This document shows positions 7,643-16,388 of a DNA stretch of 38,177 nt, one piece after another (positions within the stretch are counted from its first letter, which is position 1; each line of letters begins with the position of its first letter). Both the position numbers and the translations under genes were made by a program. Source of the DNA: a virus; the IMG/VR virus record IMGVR_UViG_3300017917_001716, positions 1-38,177 of that record, one strand, 5' to 3'. The notes beneath the pieces are model-generated. The model saw nothing but the letters and a program-made list of their open reading frames with translations, was not told the origin of the DNA and did not search any database.

Positions 7643-9523
7643 ATGGCAACCTCTCCGATTTTAGTTAAGTCAACATTAAATATTTCCAATATTAATAAAT
7701 CAATTTCATCTTTGGGAAAAGGTATTGCCAAATCTCAAAAGTCTGTAGGTAGAATCAATCAAGTTCTTTTTAATAAGATTAGGATTAAGAGACAAGCAAT
7801 ATCTCAAGATCGGGTTTATTTTCAACGAAGAAGAGAAGCAGTTAGAAGAAGAGAACAGGAAGATATTGTTGAAGCTTCTGGTATTGGTGGTATTATAAAA
7901 AGGCAGGGAAAAGTTATTTCTAGTAGCACTAGAGGGTTTTTGGGAAGAATATTAGATTTTATAGGAACAGTTTTGGTAGGTTGGTTGATTCAGAATCTAC
8001 CAATTATTATAAAATTTTCTGAAGAACTTATAAAAAAAATACAAAAGTTAGTTGGTGTTCTTGGTGGATTTGTAACTGGTATAACACAAATTTTTTCTGG
8101 ATTTGGTTCTTTATTGTCAGGTTCTCTCTCCAACCTTATGAAATTTGATTTTTCAAGTCAATCTGATTTGATTAAAAACTCAATGGATCAAATGGGATTT
8201 GGATTTAAGGCGATAGAAAGATCGATAGATTCTGCGATATCAATATTAAAAGAACCCATGGATTTATCAATCGAAACTGAAGAAGAATCAGCGGGACTTG
8301 GGCAGCAAGAAAGCACATATCAAGGACCTGGTGGTCCAGAAACAACTAGTGGGGGTAAAGTCTTAAACGCTCAAGCAGGTTATTCTTACTTAAGACAACT
8401 TGGTGTACCCCATATACATGCGCTTGGAATTTTGGCAAATATAAAAGGTGAAAGTGGATTTAGAATTGATTCTAAACAACCAGATGGTCCTGGTGTTGGT
8501 TTATTTCAATATTCAAGTGCTGCAAGAAAACAGGCATTTTTGCAAAATGTTCCAGACTGGAAAACGAATTGGAAGGGGCAAATAAAATACGCCATCGATG
8601 AAGGTGTTGGCCCAACATATTTTAAAACACAATTTTCATCTCCAGAAGAAGCAGCAGAATGGTGGATGAATGAGTGGGAACGTCCCGCAGCATATGTAAA
8701 GGCAGAAAGAAGAAAAAAACATAATGATTTTATTAGATCTTTTAAACCTGGTGGAACAGAAAGACCAATGGCTCCACTTCCCCCAGCTTCTGTAAATCCA
8801 GATAAGAGATATGCAAGAGGGCAATCTGTTCAAGGAATAGGTATCATTACGAGTCAAAGAGGAACAAGAATAGATCCAGTTACTGGAAGATCAGGTTTAT
8901 GGCATGGTGGAATAGATATTGCCATGGATATTGGAGTCTTTATTTCATGCAAATATCCCTCTATTGTTGCTTATGCGGGAAATCAAAGTGGATATGGAAC
9001 TCTGATTGATATTAGAGTTCCTGCTTTAGGTGTAATGCTTAGATTTGCACACTTAAGTAAAATTTTAATACAATCTGGAACCATTCCTGCAGGAACTCCA
9101 TTTGCTCAAAGTGGGAATAGTGGTACGGCAACAACTGGTCCTCATGTTCATATGGAAGCTCACGGATTTAATGAAACTCCTCGTCAACTTGCATATGGTG
9201 GAGATAGAGATCCAGGTCCATATATTGAGTTTATTATGTTTACTAGATCTGCACCTAAAGGTTTTGTTGCTCCACCTCCTCCGTCCAAAAATCTAGCTAC
9301 AATTTCCCCACCAGATCAGACACGAATGCAGTATACTGCAGATACTATGACAAAATCTATGAATAGATCTGGTCCAACTATTGTTATTCAACAACCTGCG
9401 GCATCTCAAACTACATCTTCAAGTGGTGTTCGTGGTGGTAATATATCCATATCTGTTCCATCAGAAAGTTTGTTAAATAGGTCTACAACACAGTCTCTAT
9501 TATTAGCACTAGCATATACTTAA
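7643..9523 (+). CDS. tape-measure-like hub protein with tail lysozyme and M23 peptidase domains
   Basis: 626 residues. An Arg-rich coiled coil lies at about 35-80, then the amphipathic segment RGFLGRILDFIGTVLVGWL (97-115) matching that of the preceding protein, then hydrophobic Gly/Phe stretches to 165. Residues 238-367 resemble the phage tail lysozyme domain: GILANIKGESGF with Glu270 as likely catalytic acid, then GPGVGLFQYSS. Residues 400-510 are an M23 (LytM) endopeptidase with the zinc set His421 and Asp425 (HGGID) and HVHMEAH at 501. Together these would cut both glycan and peptide bonds of peptidoglycan during injection. It follows protein 1 by one base. Confidence 0.8.
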   Translation: MATSPILVKSTLNISNINKSISSLGKGIAKSQKSVGRINQVLFNKIRIKRQAISQDRVYFQRRREAVRRREQEDIVEASGIGGIIKRQGKVISSSTRGFLGRILDFIGTVLVGWLIQNLPIIIKFSEELIKKIQKLVGVLGGFVTGITQIFSGFGSLLSGSLSNLMKFDFSSQSDLIKNSMDQMGFGFKAIERSIDSAISILKEPMDLSIETEEESAGLGQQESTYQGPGGPETTSGGKVLNAQAGYSYLRQLGVPHIHALGILANIKGESGFRIDSKQPDGPGVGLFQYSSAARKQAFLQNVPDWKTNWKGQIKYAIDEGVGPTYFKTQFSSPEEAAEWWMNEWERPAAYVKAERRKKHNDFIRSFKPGGTERPMAPLPPASVNPDKRYARGQSVQGIGIITSQRGTRIDPVTGRSGLWHGGIDIAMDIGVFISCKYPSIVAYAGNQSGYGTLIDIRVPALGVMLRFAHLSKILIQSGTIPAGTPFAQSGNSGTATTGPHVHMEAHGFNETPRQLAYGGDRDPGPYIEFIMFTRSAPKGFVAPPPPSKNLATISPPDQTRMQYTADTMTKSMNRSGPTIVIQQPAASQTTSSSGVRGGNISISVPSESLLNRSTTQSLLLALAYT

Positions 9524-10834
9524 ATGTCAGCAAAAAAATCTTTATACGAAGAGTTACTCATAGAGACAAACGATCAAAAAAAGTCTGTTGATATAAGACT
9601 TGGGGCTGTTTCAATAGATTATTATGAAGATATTTTTTCACCATCAATCACAGCAAAAATAGTTGTAACAAATACTGGAGATACTGTTGAATCTTCAGAC
9701 GGATCTTTACAATCAATATATAATGGTCTCCCTCTTAGAGGTGGAGAAAGGGTATCTATGAAAATAGCAGGAAATTCTAGAACAAATCCTGGATTAGACT
9801 TTTCAAAAAATATAAATGATTATTTGTATGTTTCAAACATTTCAAACATCTTTAGTGAAAGTCAAAGAGAAATGTTTGTATTGAATCTGGTTTCACGAGA
9901 AGCCATTACAAATGAAACATCAAGGGTCGGTAAAAAATATCCAACATCTTCCCCAATTTCTGAATCAGTTGCAGATATTATTAGATCTCACTTAAAAACA
10001 AATAAAAAAGTTGAAATTGATAAAACTCAAAACAAATATGGATTTGTGGGAAATCTTAGAAAACCATTCACAGTTTTAGTTTGGTTAGCTTCAAAATCAG
10101 TTCCAGAAATATCATCAAAGGATGGAACTGCTGGATTTGTTTTTTATCAAACTAAAGATGGATTTCATTTTAAGTCCATTGATAATCTCATAAATCAAAG
10201 ACCAAAGGCAAAATATACATATACTAACGTTATAAAATCAGAAGATGAGGTTGATAATTCTTTTAATATTTTAAGTTATTCGATAGACAGAAATCAAAAT
10301 CTTTTGGAAAAGTTGAGATTGGGAACATATTCAAGTTATCGAATGTTTTATAATCCACTTACCTTTGAGTTTACTTCGCCAGAACAGGGAATATTTAAAT
10401 TAAAAGATTATGTTAATGTATCAAAAAATCTTGGAGGAGAAAAACTTAAACTACCAAAAATTTCTCCTGGTTCCGAACAAACTTTAGGCGACGCTCCATC
10501 AAGAATTATCACTCAAATTCTGGACATTGGAACTATGGAACAAGATGTTTCTATAGACAAAAATTCAGATCCATTTAAATATCAATCTCAATCTTTGATG
10601 AGATACAATATATTATTCACTCAAACTTTATCTATGACTATTCCGTCTAATACAAATCTTAGAGCTGGTGATTTGATTGAATGTGAGTTTCCAAAGATAA
10701 CAAGAGAATCTACCAAAGAATTTGACAGAGATCAAAGTGGTCTATATATGATTAAAGAGTTGTGTCATCATTTTGATGTTAATGGATCATATACATCTAT
10801 GACTTTAATTCGTGATACATTTGGAAGTCAATAG
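9524..10834 (+). CDS. 27: gp27 baseplate central hub protein
   Basis: 436 residues, against 391 in T4 gp27, which forms the trimeric ring holding gp5 under the tail tube. The N-terminus (SLYEELLIETNDQK, then LGAVSIDYYEDIFSPSITAK) and the VWLASKSVPEIS / GFVFYQTKDGFHFKSID segments near 185-225 are gp27-like. It is followed after nine bases by the gp5-like gene, as expected for partners. AAATGTC at the start gives the ATG with no strong ribosome binding site, suggesting translation coupled to the upstream gene. Confidence 0.85.
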   Translation: MSAKKSLYEELLIETNDQKKSVDIRLGAVSIDYYEDIFSPSITAKIVVTNTGDTVESSDGSLQSIYNGLPLRGGERVSMKIAGNSRTNPGLDFSKNINDYLYVSNISNIFSESQREMFVLNLVSREAITNETSRVGKKYPTSSPISESVADIIRSHLKTNKKVEIDKTQNKYGFVGNLRKPFTVLVWLASKSVPEISSKDGTAGFVFYQTKDGFHFKSIDNLINQRPKAKYTYTNVIKSEDEVDNSFNILSYSIDRNQNLLEKLRLGTYSSYRMFYNPLTFEFTSPEQGIFKLKDYVNVSKNLGGEKLKLPKISPGSEQTLGDAPSRIITQILDIGTMEQDVSIDKNSDPFKYQSQSLMRYNILFTQTLSMTIPSNTNLRAGDLIECEFPKITRESTKEFDRDQSGLYMIKELCHHFDVNGSYTSMTLIRDTFGSQ

Positions 10835-10843
10835 GAAAAAGAA

Positions 10844-12910
10844 ATGTTAGATACTGCTTTAGTTCAAAGTAAATTTGTAGGAAGAGATGGATTTCGTTGG
10901 TGGATAGGGCAAATTCCTCCAATCGAATCACAAGGTAAACAAGCAAATGGTAGCGGTTGGGGAAATAGGGTTAAAGTTAGAATTATGGGGTATCACCCAT
11001 ACAGTACGACAGAACTTCCTAATGAAGATTTACCTTGGGCACAAGTTTTATTACCAACAACCTCTGGAACTGGAGCGGCGAATAACGCAACAAATATAAA
11101 AATTTTACCAGGAGATGTTGTTTTTGGATTTTTTCTTGATGGTGATGATGCACAAATACCTGTTATAACTGGTTGTTTTGGAAGAACATCTCAGGTTCCA
11201 TCAAAAACTTTTACTGGTGCATTTCAACCATTTACTGGATATACTAATAATATTAAAAAACCTAATGGAACACTAAAGCCAGATCAATCTAATGAGCAAA
11301 ATGCATCCACACAAAAATCACCTAGATCAGTTTCTGTTCAGCAGGCAAGACAAATTGGATCTGACGAAGTATCATATTATTCTGCAATAGGAGATACTAT
11401 TAATTTTGCTTCTGGGAAATCAGACAGCACTGTTAGTAAAATAATAACAGAAGTTGATAATCTTCTTCGCAAAGTTCAGTCAATCACCGATGATATTAGA
11501 AATGCAACTGGAGAAGTAAAAAATATTATCAATGCCGAGATTGATAAAATAACTGCAAAAATTCAAAAAATTGCAACTGGAATGGTTGGATCCATGACAA
11601 ATGGATTATATAAAGAACTTGCTCCAAGATTAAATCAAGGTCTGAAACTACTATATCAAACTGTTTATGCTACTGTTTTCTCAGCAACAAAAAGTACACA
11701 AATAGCACATAGAGCTGGTGTTGCAGCACAAACAGCACTAGTTCCCCCAATCAAAGTAATACAAGATCTTCTACCTTGTGTTGCAAATGATGTAATAAAA
11801 GCCCTTGCAGATACTATTAAAAATATTTTAAAATCAGTTGTTGAAAATATTGCAAATTTTGTATCTTGTGTCGCAGAGCAAGTGATTGGATCTTTAGTTA
11901 ATAGTATTATTTCTGGAATTGTTGGAGGGTTATCTTCTGCGATTAATGGAGTTTCTTCTATTCTTGGTGGATTTGATATAGAGAACTTTTTAAGAACAAA
12001 TGCCGCAGGAATTTCTGGATTATCATCTATCATTTCGTGCAATGAAGTTGCCCCAGACTATAACTCACAAACTAATCTGTGGGTGATAGGAAAAGGTGCA
12101 AAACAATCGGCAGGTGTAAGTTTTACTACTATTATGGAAACTGCGGCAGCTGCAAATGTTATATCACAATCTGCAATTGCTGCTGGTGAGGTATTGGATA
12201 GTTTATCCTCATCCGTTGGTGCTTTTGATATCTTTAATCCTAATATTTCATCATTAGAATTCGATAGTTTATTGACATCTTGTTATGCTGGACCACCTGT
12301 AAGATGTTTCGGACCAAAAGTTAATATTTTTGGTGGTGGTGGAACGGGGGCAAAGGCTTTAGCTATTCTTGGCGGAATAGTTGGTGAAGAAGTCACAAAA
12401 ACTGCCAGTGTTATTGGAATAGATATTATTGAGGGTGGAACAGGTTATTCATTCCCGCCATTTGTTGAGATCGTTGATGACTGTAATCAAGGATATGGTG
12501 CGATTGCCAGATCTGTAATCGAAGATGGAAAAGTCGTTGCAATTTATGTTGTTTCTCCAGGAGAAAACTATCCTATCAGTTATCCAGAGGGAGATTTGAT
12601 TCCAAAATATGTCGCAGATCCATCACCAATCATAGTAGACCCAGGTCGTGGATACACAAATGAAGATGTTGTAACTGATAATACTGGTAACACATATAAA
12701 ATTACTACAAATGAAAATGGATCCATCACTTCTATCACATCAATAAATATTGATGCTAACGAAGGAAATCTTATAGAAATTGAGGAATATCCAATAATAA
12801 GTATAGAGAGTGAAACTGGATCTGGTGCCGTTCTTATTCCTAAACTAACCAGGGCACCAGAAGTCTTCCAGGGAGAAGTTAAGCAAAGAATCTATTGTAT
12901 TAAGAAATAA
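10844..12910 (+). CDS. 5: gp5-like hub protein, OB domain without lysozyme
   Basis: 688 residues, preceded by AGGAAAAAGAA as ribosome binding site. The N-terminal 120 residues form a gp5/VgrG-type OB fold (KFVGRDGFRWWIGQI; NRVKVRIMGYHPYS; LPWAQVLLP; GDVVFGFFLDGDDAQIPVI). The middle is helical, hydrophobic and Ile/Ala/Gly-rich (roughly 180-390), and the C-terminus has beta-type repeats (GGTGYSFPPFVEIV near 535; DPGRGYTNEDVV near 600). T4 gp5 is 575 aa and carries a T4 lysozyme domain; none is visible here, and the trimeric spike part is encoded in the next gene. Its stop overlaps the next ATG as TAATG. Confidence 0.8.
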   Translation: MLDTALVQSKFVGRDGFRWWIGQIPPIESQGKQANGSGWGNRVKVRIMGYHPYSTTELPNEDLPWAQVLLPTTSGTGAANNATNIKILPGDVVFGFFLDGDDAQIPVITGCFGRTSQVPSKTFTGAFQPFTGYTNNIKKPNGTLKPDQSNEQNASTQKSPRSVSVQQARQIGSDEVSYYSAIGDTINFASGKSDSTVSKIITEVDNLLRKVQSITDDIRNATGEVKNIINAEIDKITAKIQKIATGMVGSMTNGLYKELAPRLNQGLKLLYQTVYATVFSATKSTQIAHRAGVAAQTALVPPIKVIQDLLPCVANDVIKALADTIKNILKSVVENIANFVSCVAEQVIGSLVNSIISGIVGGLSSAINGVSSILGGFDIENFLRTNAAGISGLSSIISCNEVAPDYNSQTNLWVIGKGAKQSAGVSFTTIMETAAAANVISQSAIAAGEVLDSLSSSVGAFDIFNPNISSLEFDSLLTSCYAGPPVRCFGPKVNIFGGGGTGAKALAILGGIVGEEVTKTASVIGIDIIEGGTGYSFPPFVEIVDDCNQGYGAIARSVIEDGKVVAIYVVSPGENYPISYPEGDLIPKYVADPSPIIVDPGRGYTNEDVVTDNTGNTYKITTNENGSITSITSINIDANEGNLIEIEEYPIISIESETGSGAVLIPKLTRAPEVFQGEVKQRIYCIKK

Positions 12911-13452
12911 TGGCACAAAGATCTAATCAAAACTGGCAAGGTAGAAATTTTACTAGTTTTGGTCCTAAGTTTCGTCTTGATATTGCAAACCCACAAATGG
13001 GTCTGAATGGAAGTGAAGTATATGATCTTTATGGAGTTTCTGATTTTGGAGATGTATGTTTAACTGGACTATCTGAGGGTGGTATTTTACACATTTATAA
13101 TGACCAATCAATTGAAATTATCGGGGGACAAAAATCAAAATCAACTGGAGTCGATATTATTATTACTGGAAAAAATGGAGATATTACAATAACTGCAGAA
13201 AAAAATGGGCAAATCAAGATTAGGGGAGCAAGTGTAATAGTTAATGCGGATGAAAATTTAGAATTACATGCAGGAAAAAATATTCATATGAAAGCTGGAA
13301 ATGCCATAAATCTTAAGTCTAATATTGCACAATGTGATGCTTTAGAGGGAAATCTAGCACCTTTACAACAGACATTTGGGTTCAAAGTATTTGATGGAAC
13401 TTATGTTGGTCAAGATTTAGTTGCCAGAGTATTTGGCGGAGGAGCTGTTTAA
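12910..13452 (+). CDS. tail spike (gp5 C-terminal-like beta-helix)
   Basis: 180 residues. From about residue 70 to 140 the sequence alternates hydrophobic and polar residues in short strands: SIEIIGGQK, VDIIITGKNGDITITAEKNG, IKIRGASVIVNADENLELHAG, NIHMKAGNAINLKSN. This is the pattern of the intertwined triple beta-helix in T4 gp5C and VgrG spikes, which pierces the outer membrane. It follows the gp5-like protein directly with coupled translation, so I read it as the spike that in T4 is the C-terminal part of gp5. Whether a PAAR-type tip protein exists elsewhere cannot be seen. Confidence 0.75.
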   Translation: MAQRSNQNWQGRNFTSFGPKFRLDIANPQMGLNGSEVYDLYGVSDFGDVCLTGLSEGGILHIYNDQSIEIIGGQKSKSTGVDIIITGKNGDITITAEKNGQIKIRGASVIVNADENLELHAGKNIHMKAGNAINLKSNIAQCDALEGNLAPLQQTFGFKVFDGTYVGQDLVARVFGGGAV

Positions 13453-13454
13453 TC

Positions 13455-14072
13455 ATGACGGATCTCAATGTATTTGGTGATGAGACATATTTTAATAAAA
13501 AGGTAACATTTTTTGGCGGTGTTGAGGGAATTGATACTGATAGAATTTTTAAAAACAATTCAAGTGTTGCGGTAGGAAGTTCCGAAACAATAACCGTAAC
13601 AACTAACTCTATAGGTATTGTAACTTTTACTCAGGAAAATATTGGAATAGCAAATACAATCACTTTGGAAGGCAGTGGATTTGTTCAACAGTTATTTGAA
13701 AGGATTAACATATCTTCAACTGCTTTAAGTGGAATTGCCAATTTAGATATTTTAAATGGTTCTTTATATTACTACACGGCAAATGCCGCAGATAACTGGG
13801 CATTTAATGTAAGAGGAAACTCAACGACTACATTAAACAGTGTGATGCCTGTTGGTAAAAGCTTAACAGTCACTATTTTAGCAACTCAAGGTAGTGCTGC
13901 ATATTATGCCAATGCTTTTCAAGTTGATGGAACCTCTTTGACACCAAAATGGATGAATGGTGTTACTCCTTCGGCAGGATATACTAATAGTATTAATGTA
14001 TATACATTTGTTATCATTAAAACTGCGAACAATACTTATACTGTTATAGGGTCTTTAAATAGGACTACTTGA
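13455..14072 (+). CDS. virion appendage/structural protein
   Basis: 205 residues, Thr/Ser/Asn-rich and beta-type throughout, with almost no charged residues after position 45. The C-terminal 110 residues (AADNWAFNVRGNSTTTLNSV, GKSLTVTILATQGSAAYYAN, FQVDGTSLTPKWMNG, YTFVIIKTANNTYTVIGSLN) form a module I recognise as recurrent in cyanophage structural proteins. No enzymatic motif. It lies between the spike and the Ig-domain protein in the same orientation with a 2-base gap, so a baseplate- or fibre-associated role is likely. The exact place in the virion is unknown. Confidence 0.7.
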   Translation: MTDLNVFGDETYFNKKVTFFGGVEGIDTDRIFKNNSSVAVGSSETITVTTNSIGIVTFTQENIGIANTITLEGSGFVQQLFERINISSTALSGIANLDILNGSLYYYTANAADNWAFNVRGNSTTTLNSVMPVGKSLTVTILATQGSAAYYANAFQVDGTSLTPKWMNGVTPSAGYTNSINVYTFVIIKTANNTYTVIGSLNRTT

Positions 14073-14074
14073 TT

Positions 14075-15898
14075 ATGTCTCCAATTTTAGGAACTTCATC
14101 ATCATTAAGTGCAATAGGTTATGGTTTTTTGGGTAGAAGAGCACTGATTACCATAATTTCACATCCAACTTCTGCCGCATATGCAGAGGGATCTACAGCA
14201 ACTTTCACAGTTGTTGCTGGTATTACTGATGGTACAATCACATACCAATGGCAAAGGTCAGATAACTCTGGAGTAACCTGGAATAATGTGGGGACAAATA
14301 GCAATACTTATACAACTCCAGTTTTATCTGTGGCAAATGATAACGGAGACAGATATCGTTGTATTTTGAGTTCTGCCATTGCAGATAGTGTAACAAGCAA
14401 TGAGGCAGTGATCACTGTTGCCAGCGCAGATCTTTCGGTTACACCAGCGGTAAGTGGAAAGACCACGTGGGTTTTTGCCGTCGATGGTCCTTTAATCTTA
14501 GATGGGGGAGCAAGTACAACATATACACTTTCCCCATCCAGGAACTTTGATAAAATCACAAAGATGTGGGGACAAGGAAGAACTGGTGGGACTGGTGGAT
14601 ATTCGACTGGACAAGTTGCATTTGGATCGGGATCAACATATACGGTTAAGTTAAACTATGGTGGAGGAAATGCTGGAACTGGATTTGGATCCAGAATAAA
14701 CTCGGCACAATCTGGAGGTGGACTGGCTGGAATGTTTGCAGGAACGGGAATAAATCAGGGTTCTGCAATGATGATTGCTGGAGGTGCTGGCGGTGGTGGC
14801 GATGGAACTTCTGGAGGTGGAGGCGGAGGTTCATCTGCAAGTGCTGGACAAAATTCATCAAATACAGAAATAGGATCAACAGGAGGAGGTGGAGGAACAT
14901 CTGGTTCTGGTGGTAGTGGAGGAGCACCAACGGATACCAATGTTTATTATCGTCTTGATAGTTCTCAAAACGTATCGTTTTATGTAACAGAAAATTCTGG
15001 TTATTTTAACCGCTTAAATATTCAAGGTATTAAAAACTTTCCAGAAAATAACACACCAAATCCAGAAACAATATTTGTAAGTGCTGGAACATACTTAGTT
15101 ACTGCAACAAATGATACAACAGGATTTAGTGCCGTAAGAGTTGATCCAACAAATCCTCAAAGAGTTCAGGCAAATGATGGTGGTGGATCTTGGGATGATA
15201 TTGAAGTTCTTGTCTCTGCTGGTGCTTTTACCACAAATGTTCCAGCAACGGCAGGTAGCGCACTTCAGGGAGGAACTGGTGGAGCTGGAGTAATCACACA
15301 GTACACTAACGCTGCAGGTGGCGGCGGGGGCGGAGGAGGATATTACGGTGGCGGTGGCGGTGGTGGCGGAAATGACTTTGGTAATACCACACGATCTTCT
15401 TCTGGAGGAGGTGGCGGATCTGGATATATTAATGGGTCATATGTAACCAGCGGATCCACAAGTTCATTTGCTGACGCTAGCGATCCATATAGAGGATCTG
15501 CAGGTGATCAAAATAATAACTCTAGAGTGGTAATATACCCAGTTATTTCACCAACATCTTTCCAAACTTCTACATCTATTAACTACAACCCAGCAACACA
15601 ATCAACACCATTATACGGATGGTATACCAGATCAGGTGGTGCTCAGAGTACACCTAATACTGATATTAGACAACTTGTTATAAAATGGGCAGGATCTGTT
15701 ATTTTAAATACAACTTCAATCGTTCCTTATTTTGATGGTACATATTATTATGTTGTAGTTGGTGGATATGCGTATTTTGCTGGTACACATCGTGGATCTC
15801 AATATGGATGGCCTGTCAATGGAACTGATGTTGGTCCAGCATCTTCACCAAATGGTGATTTTGGTAATGCTTTTGATGTGGCAAGAACTTCATATTAA
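14075..15898 (+). CDS. Ig-domain, glycine-rich virion surface protein
   Basis: 607 residues from the ATG two codons after the overlapping TTG. Residues about 25-118 form an immunoglobulin-like domain (STATFTVVAGITDGTITYQWQR, GDRYRCIL with the typical W and C). The rest has long glycine-rich runs (about 235-290 and 405-450) separated by a beta module with VDPTNPQRVQANDGG and SWDDIEVLVSAGAF. Ig-like domains on phage surfaces commonly promote weak adhesion, and glycine-rich runs recall adhesin loops. The same VDPTN...SWDD module appears in the subtilase fibre protein. Probably a tail fibre or baseplate appendage; the gene precedes the tRNA/accessory island. Confidence 0.75.
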   Translation: MSPILGTSSSLSAIGYGFLGRRALITIISHPTSAAYAEGSTATFTVVAGITDGTITYQWQRSDNSGVTWNNVGTNSNTYTTPVLSVANDNGDRYRCILSSAIADSVTSNEAVITVASADLSVTPAVSGKTTWVFAVDGPLILDGGASTTYTLSPSRNFDKITKMWGQGRTGGTGGYSTGQVAFGSGSTYTVKLNYGGGNAGTGFGSRINSAQSGGGLAGMFAGTGINQGSAMMIAGGAGGGGDGTSGGGGGGSSASAGQNSSNTEIGSTGGGGGTSGSGGSGGAPTDTNVYYRLDSSQNVSFYVTENSGYFNRLNIQGIKNFPENNTPNPETIFVSAGTYLVTATNDTTGFSAVRVDPTNPQRVQANDGGGSWDDIEVLVSAGAFTTNVPATAGSALQGGTGGAGVITQYTNAAGGGGGGGGYYGGGGGGGGNDFGNTTRSSSGGGGGSGYINGSYVTSGSTSSFADASDPYRGSAGDQNNNSRVVIYPVISPTSFQTSTSINYNPATQSTPLYGWYTRSGGAQSTPNTDIRQLVIKWAGSVILNTTSIVPYFDGTYYYVVVGGYAYFAGTHRGSQYGWPVNGTDVGPASSPNGDFGNAFDVARTSY

Positions 15899-15904
15899 AA
15901 GGGG

Positions 15905-15933
15905 TTGACACCCGCCCCCACCTGCCCTATAAT
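15905..15933 (+). promoter_or_regulatory. consensus early sigma70 promoter
   Basis: TTGACA, exactly 17 bases, TATAAT: a full consensus match in the 60-base gap after the Ig-domain gene. It drives the 69-residue gene and probably the Phd-like gene behind it. Confidence 0.9.
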
Positions 15934-15958
15934 ACTCAGGTAATCAACGGAACACCAA

Positions 15959-16168
15959 ATGAGCACCGCACAAGAAACCATACAGGGCATTGTGATTGAT
16001 GTATGCACCCGCACCTTCCTTCTTCTTAGCGATCAGGGCAGCGAGCGCCTGGTTGAGTGTGAGACTGTTGAAGAGTTTATGAACGTGTTGGAAGTTGTCA
16101 CTGCTCAACTGGATCCTGAGCAGATTGAGTATGCTGATCTTGCTATCAAAGGTCAAGAAGTTAACTAA
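15959..16168 (+). CDS. small conserved cyanophage protein, unknown function
   Basis: 69 residues, acidic. The first half alternates as short strands (IQGIVIDVCTRTFLLLSDQG), the second half is helical (VEEFMNVLEVVTAQLDPEQI). No family recognised. It is under a consensus early promoter and its codons are GC-rich, unlike the structural genes on either side, which marks it as part of the accessory island. It ends 11 bases before the Phd-like gene and is likely co-transcribed with it. It does not look like a known toxin, so it is not an obvious partner of that gene. Confidence 0.75.
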   Translation: MSTAQETIQGIVIDVCTRTFLLLSDQGSERLVECETVEEFMNVLEVVTAQLDPEQIEYADLAIKGQEVN

Positions 16169-16179
16169 ATATTAACCAA

Positions 16180-16350
16180 ATGGAAGTTTTCACTGTGGCA
16201 AAGTTTCAAGAACAGTTTAATGAACTGATTGAAAGAGTTGAAAATGGAGAACATCTGGGAATCATCAATGAGAACGGGCAGGCAGCAGTGATGATGCCCG
16301 CAGATGATGACTTTGTTCGAATACACACCGATCACGACGAAGCATCTTGA
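16180..16350 (+). CDS. Phd/YefM antitoxin-like small protein
   Basis: 56 residues. The pattern EVFTVAKFQEQFNELIERV followed by ENGEHLGIINENGQAAVMM matches the N-terminal fold of Phd/YefM antitoxins: strand, helix with Phe/Leu spacing, then a strand pair around the NG turn. It stops soon after, so the C-terminal toxin-neutralising tail of typical antitoxins (about 70-90 aa) is absent or very short. No toxin-like gene is next to it. It might serve as a DNA-binding autoregulator or as a decoy against a host toxin; neither can be shown here. The stop codon TGA lies inside the -35 box of the tRNA promoter. Confidence 0.65.
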   Translation: MEVFTVAKFQEQFNELIERVENGEHLGIINENGQAAVMMPADDDFVRIHTDHDEAS

Positions 16351-16375
16351 CAGAGAGCACCAGATCCTCTACAAT
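16347..16375 (+). promoter_or_regulatory. sigma70 promoter for the tRNA cluster
   Basis: TTGACA, 17 bases, TACAAT. The -35 box contains the TGA stop of the Phd-like gene. The first tRNA-like gene starts 13 bases after the -10 box. Confidence 0.85.
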
Positions 16376-16388
16376 TGATCTGGTTCTA

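Noticed and set aside
14646-14940. Proline-rich minus-strand frames opposite the glycine-rich region
   Set aside because: They are the complement of GGN repeats and carry no start signals.
14800-15420. Glycine-codon runs as a CRISPR array or DNA repeat element
   Set aside because: There are no regularly spaced identical repeats; the runs are coding low complexity in frame with the Ig-domain protein.
16165-16172. CTAAATAT before the Phd-like gene as a late promoter
   Set aside because: It ends only 7 bases before the ATG, so transcription would start at or after the start codon; the sequence is explained by the stop codon context.
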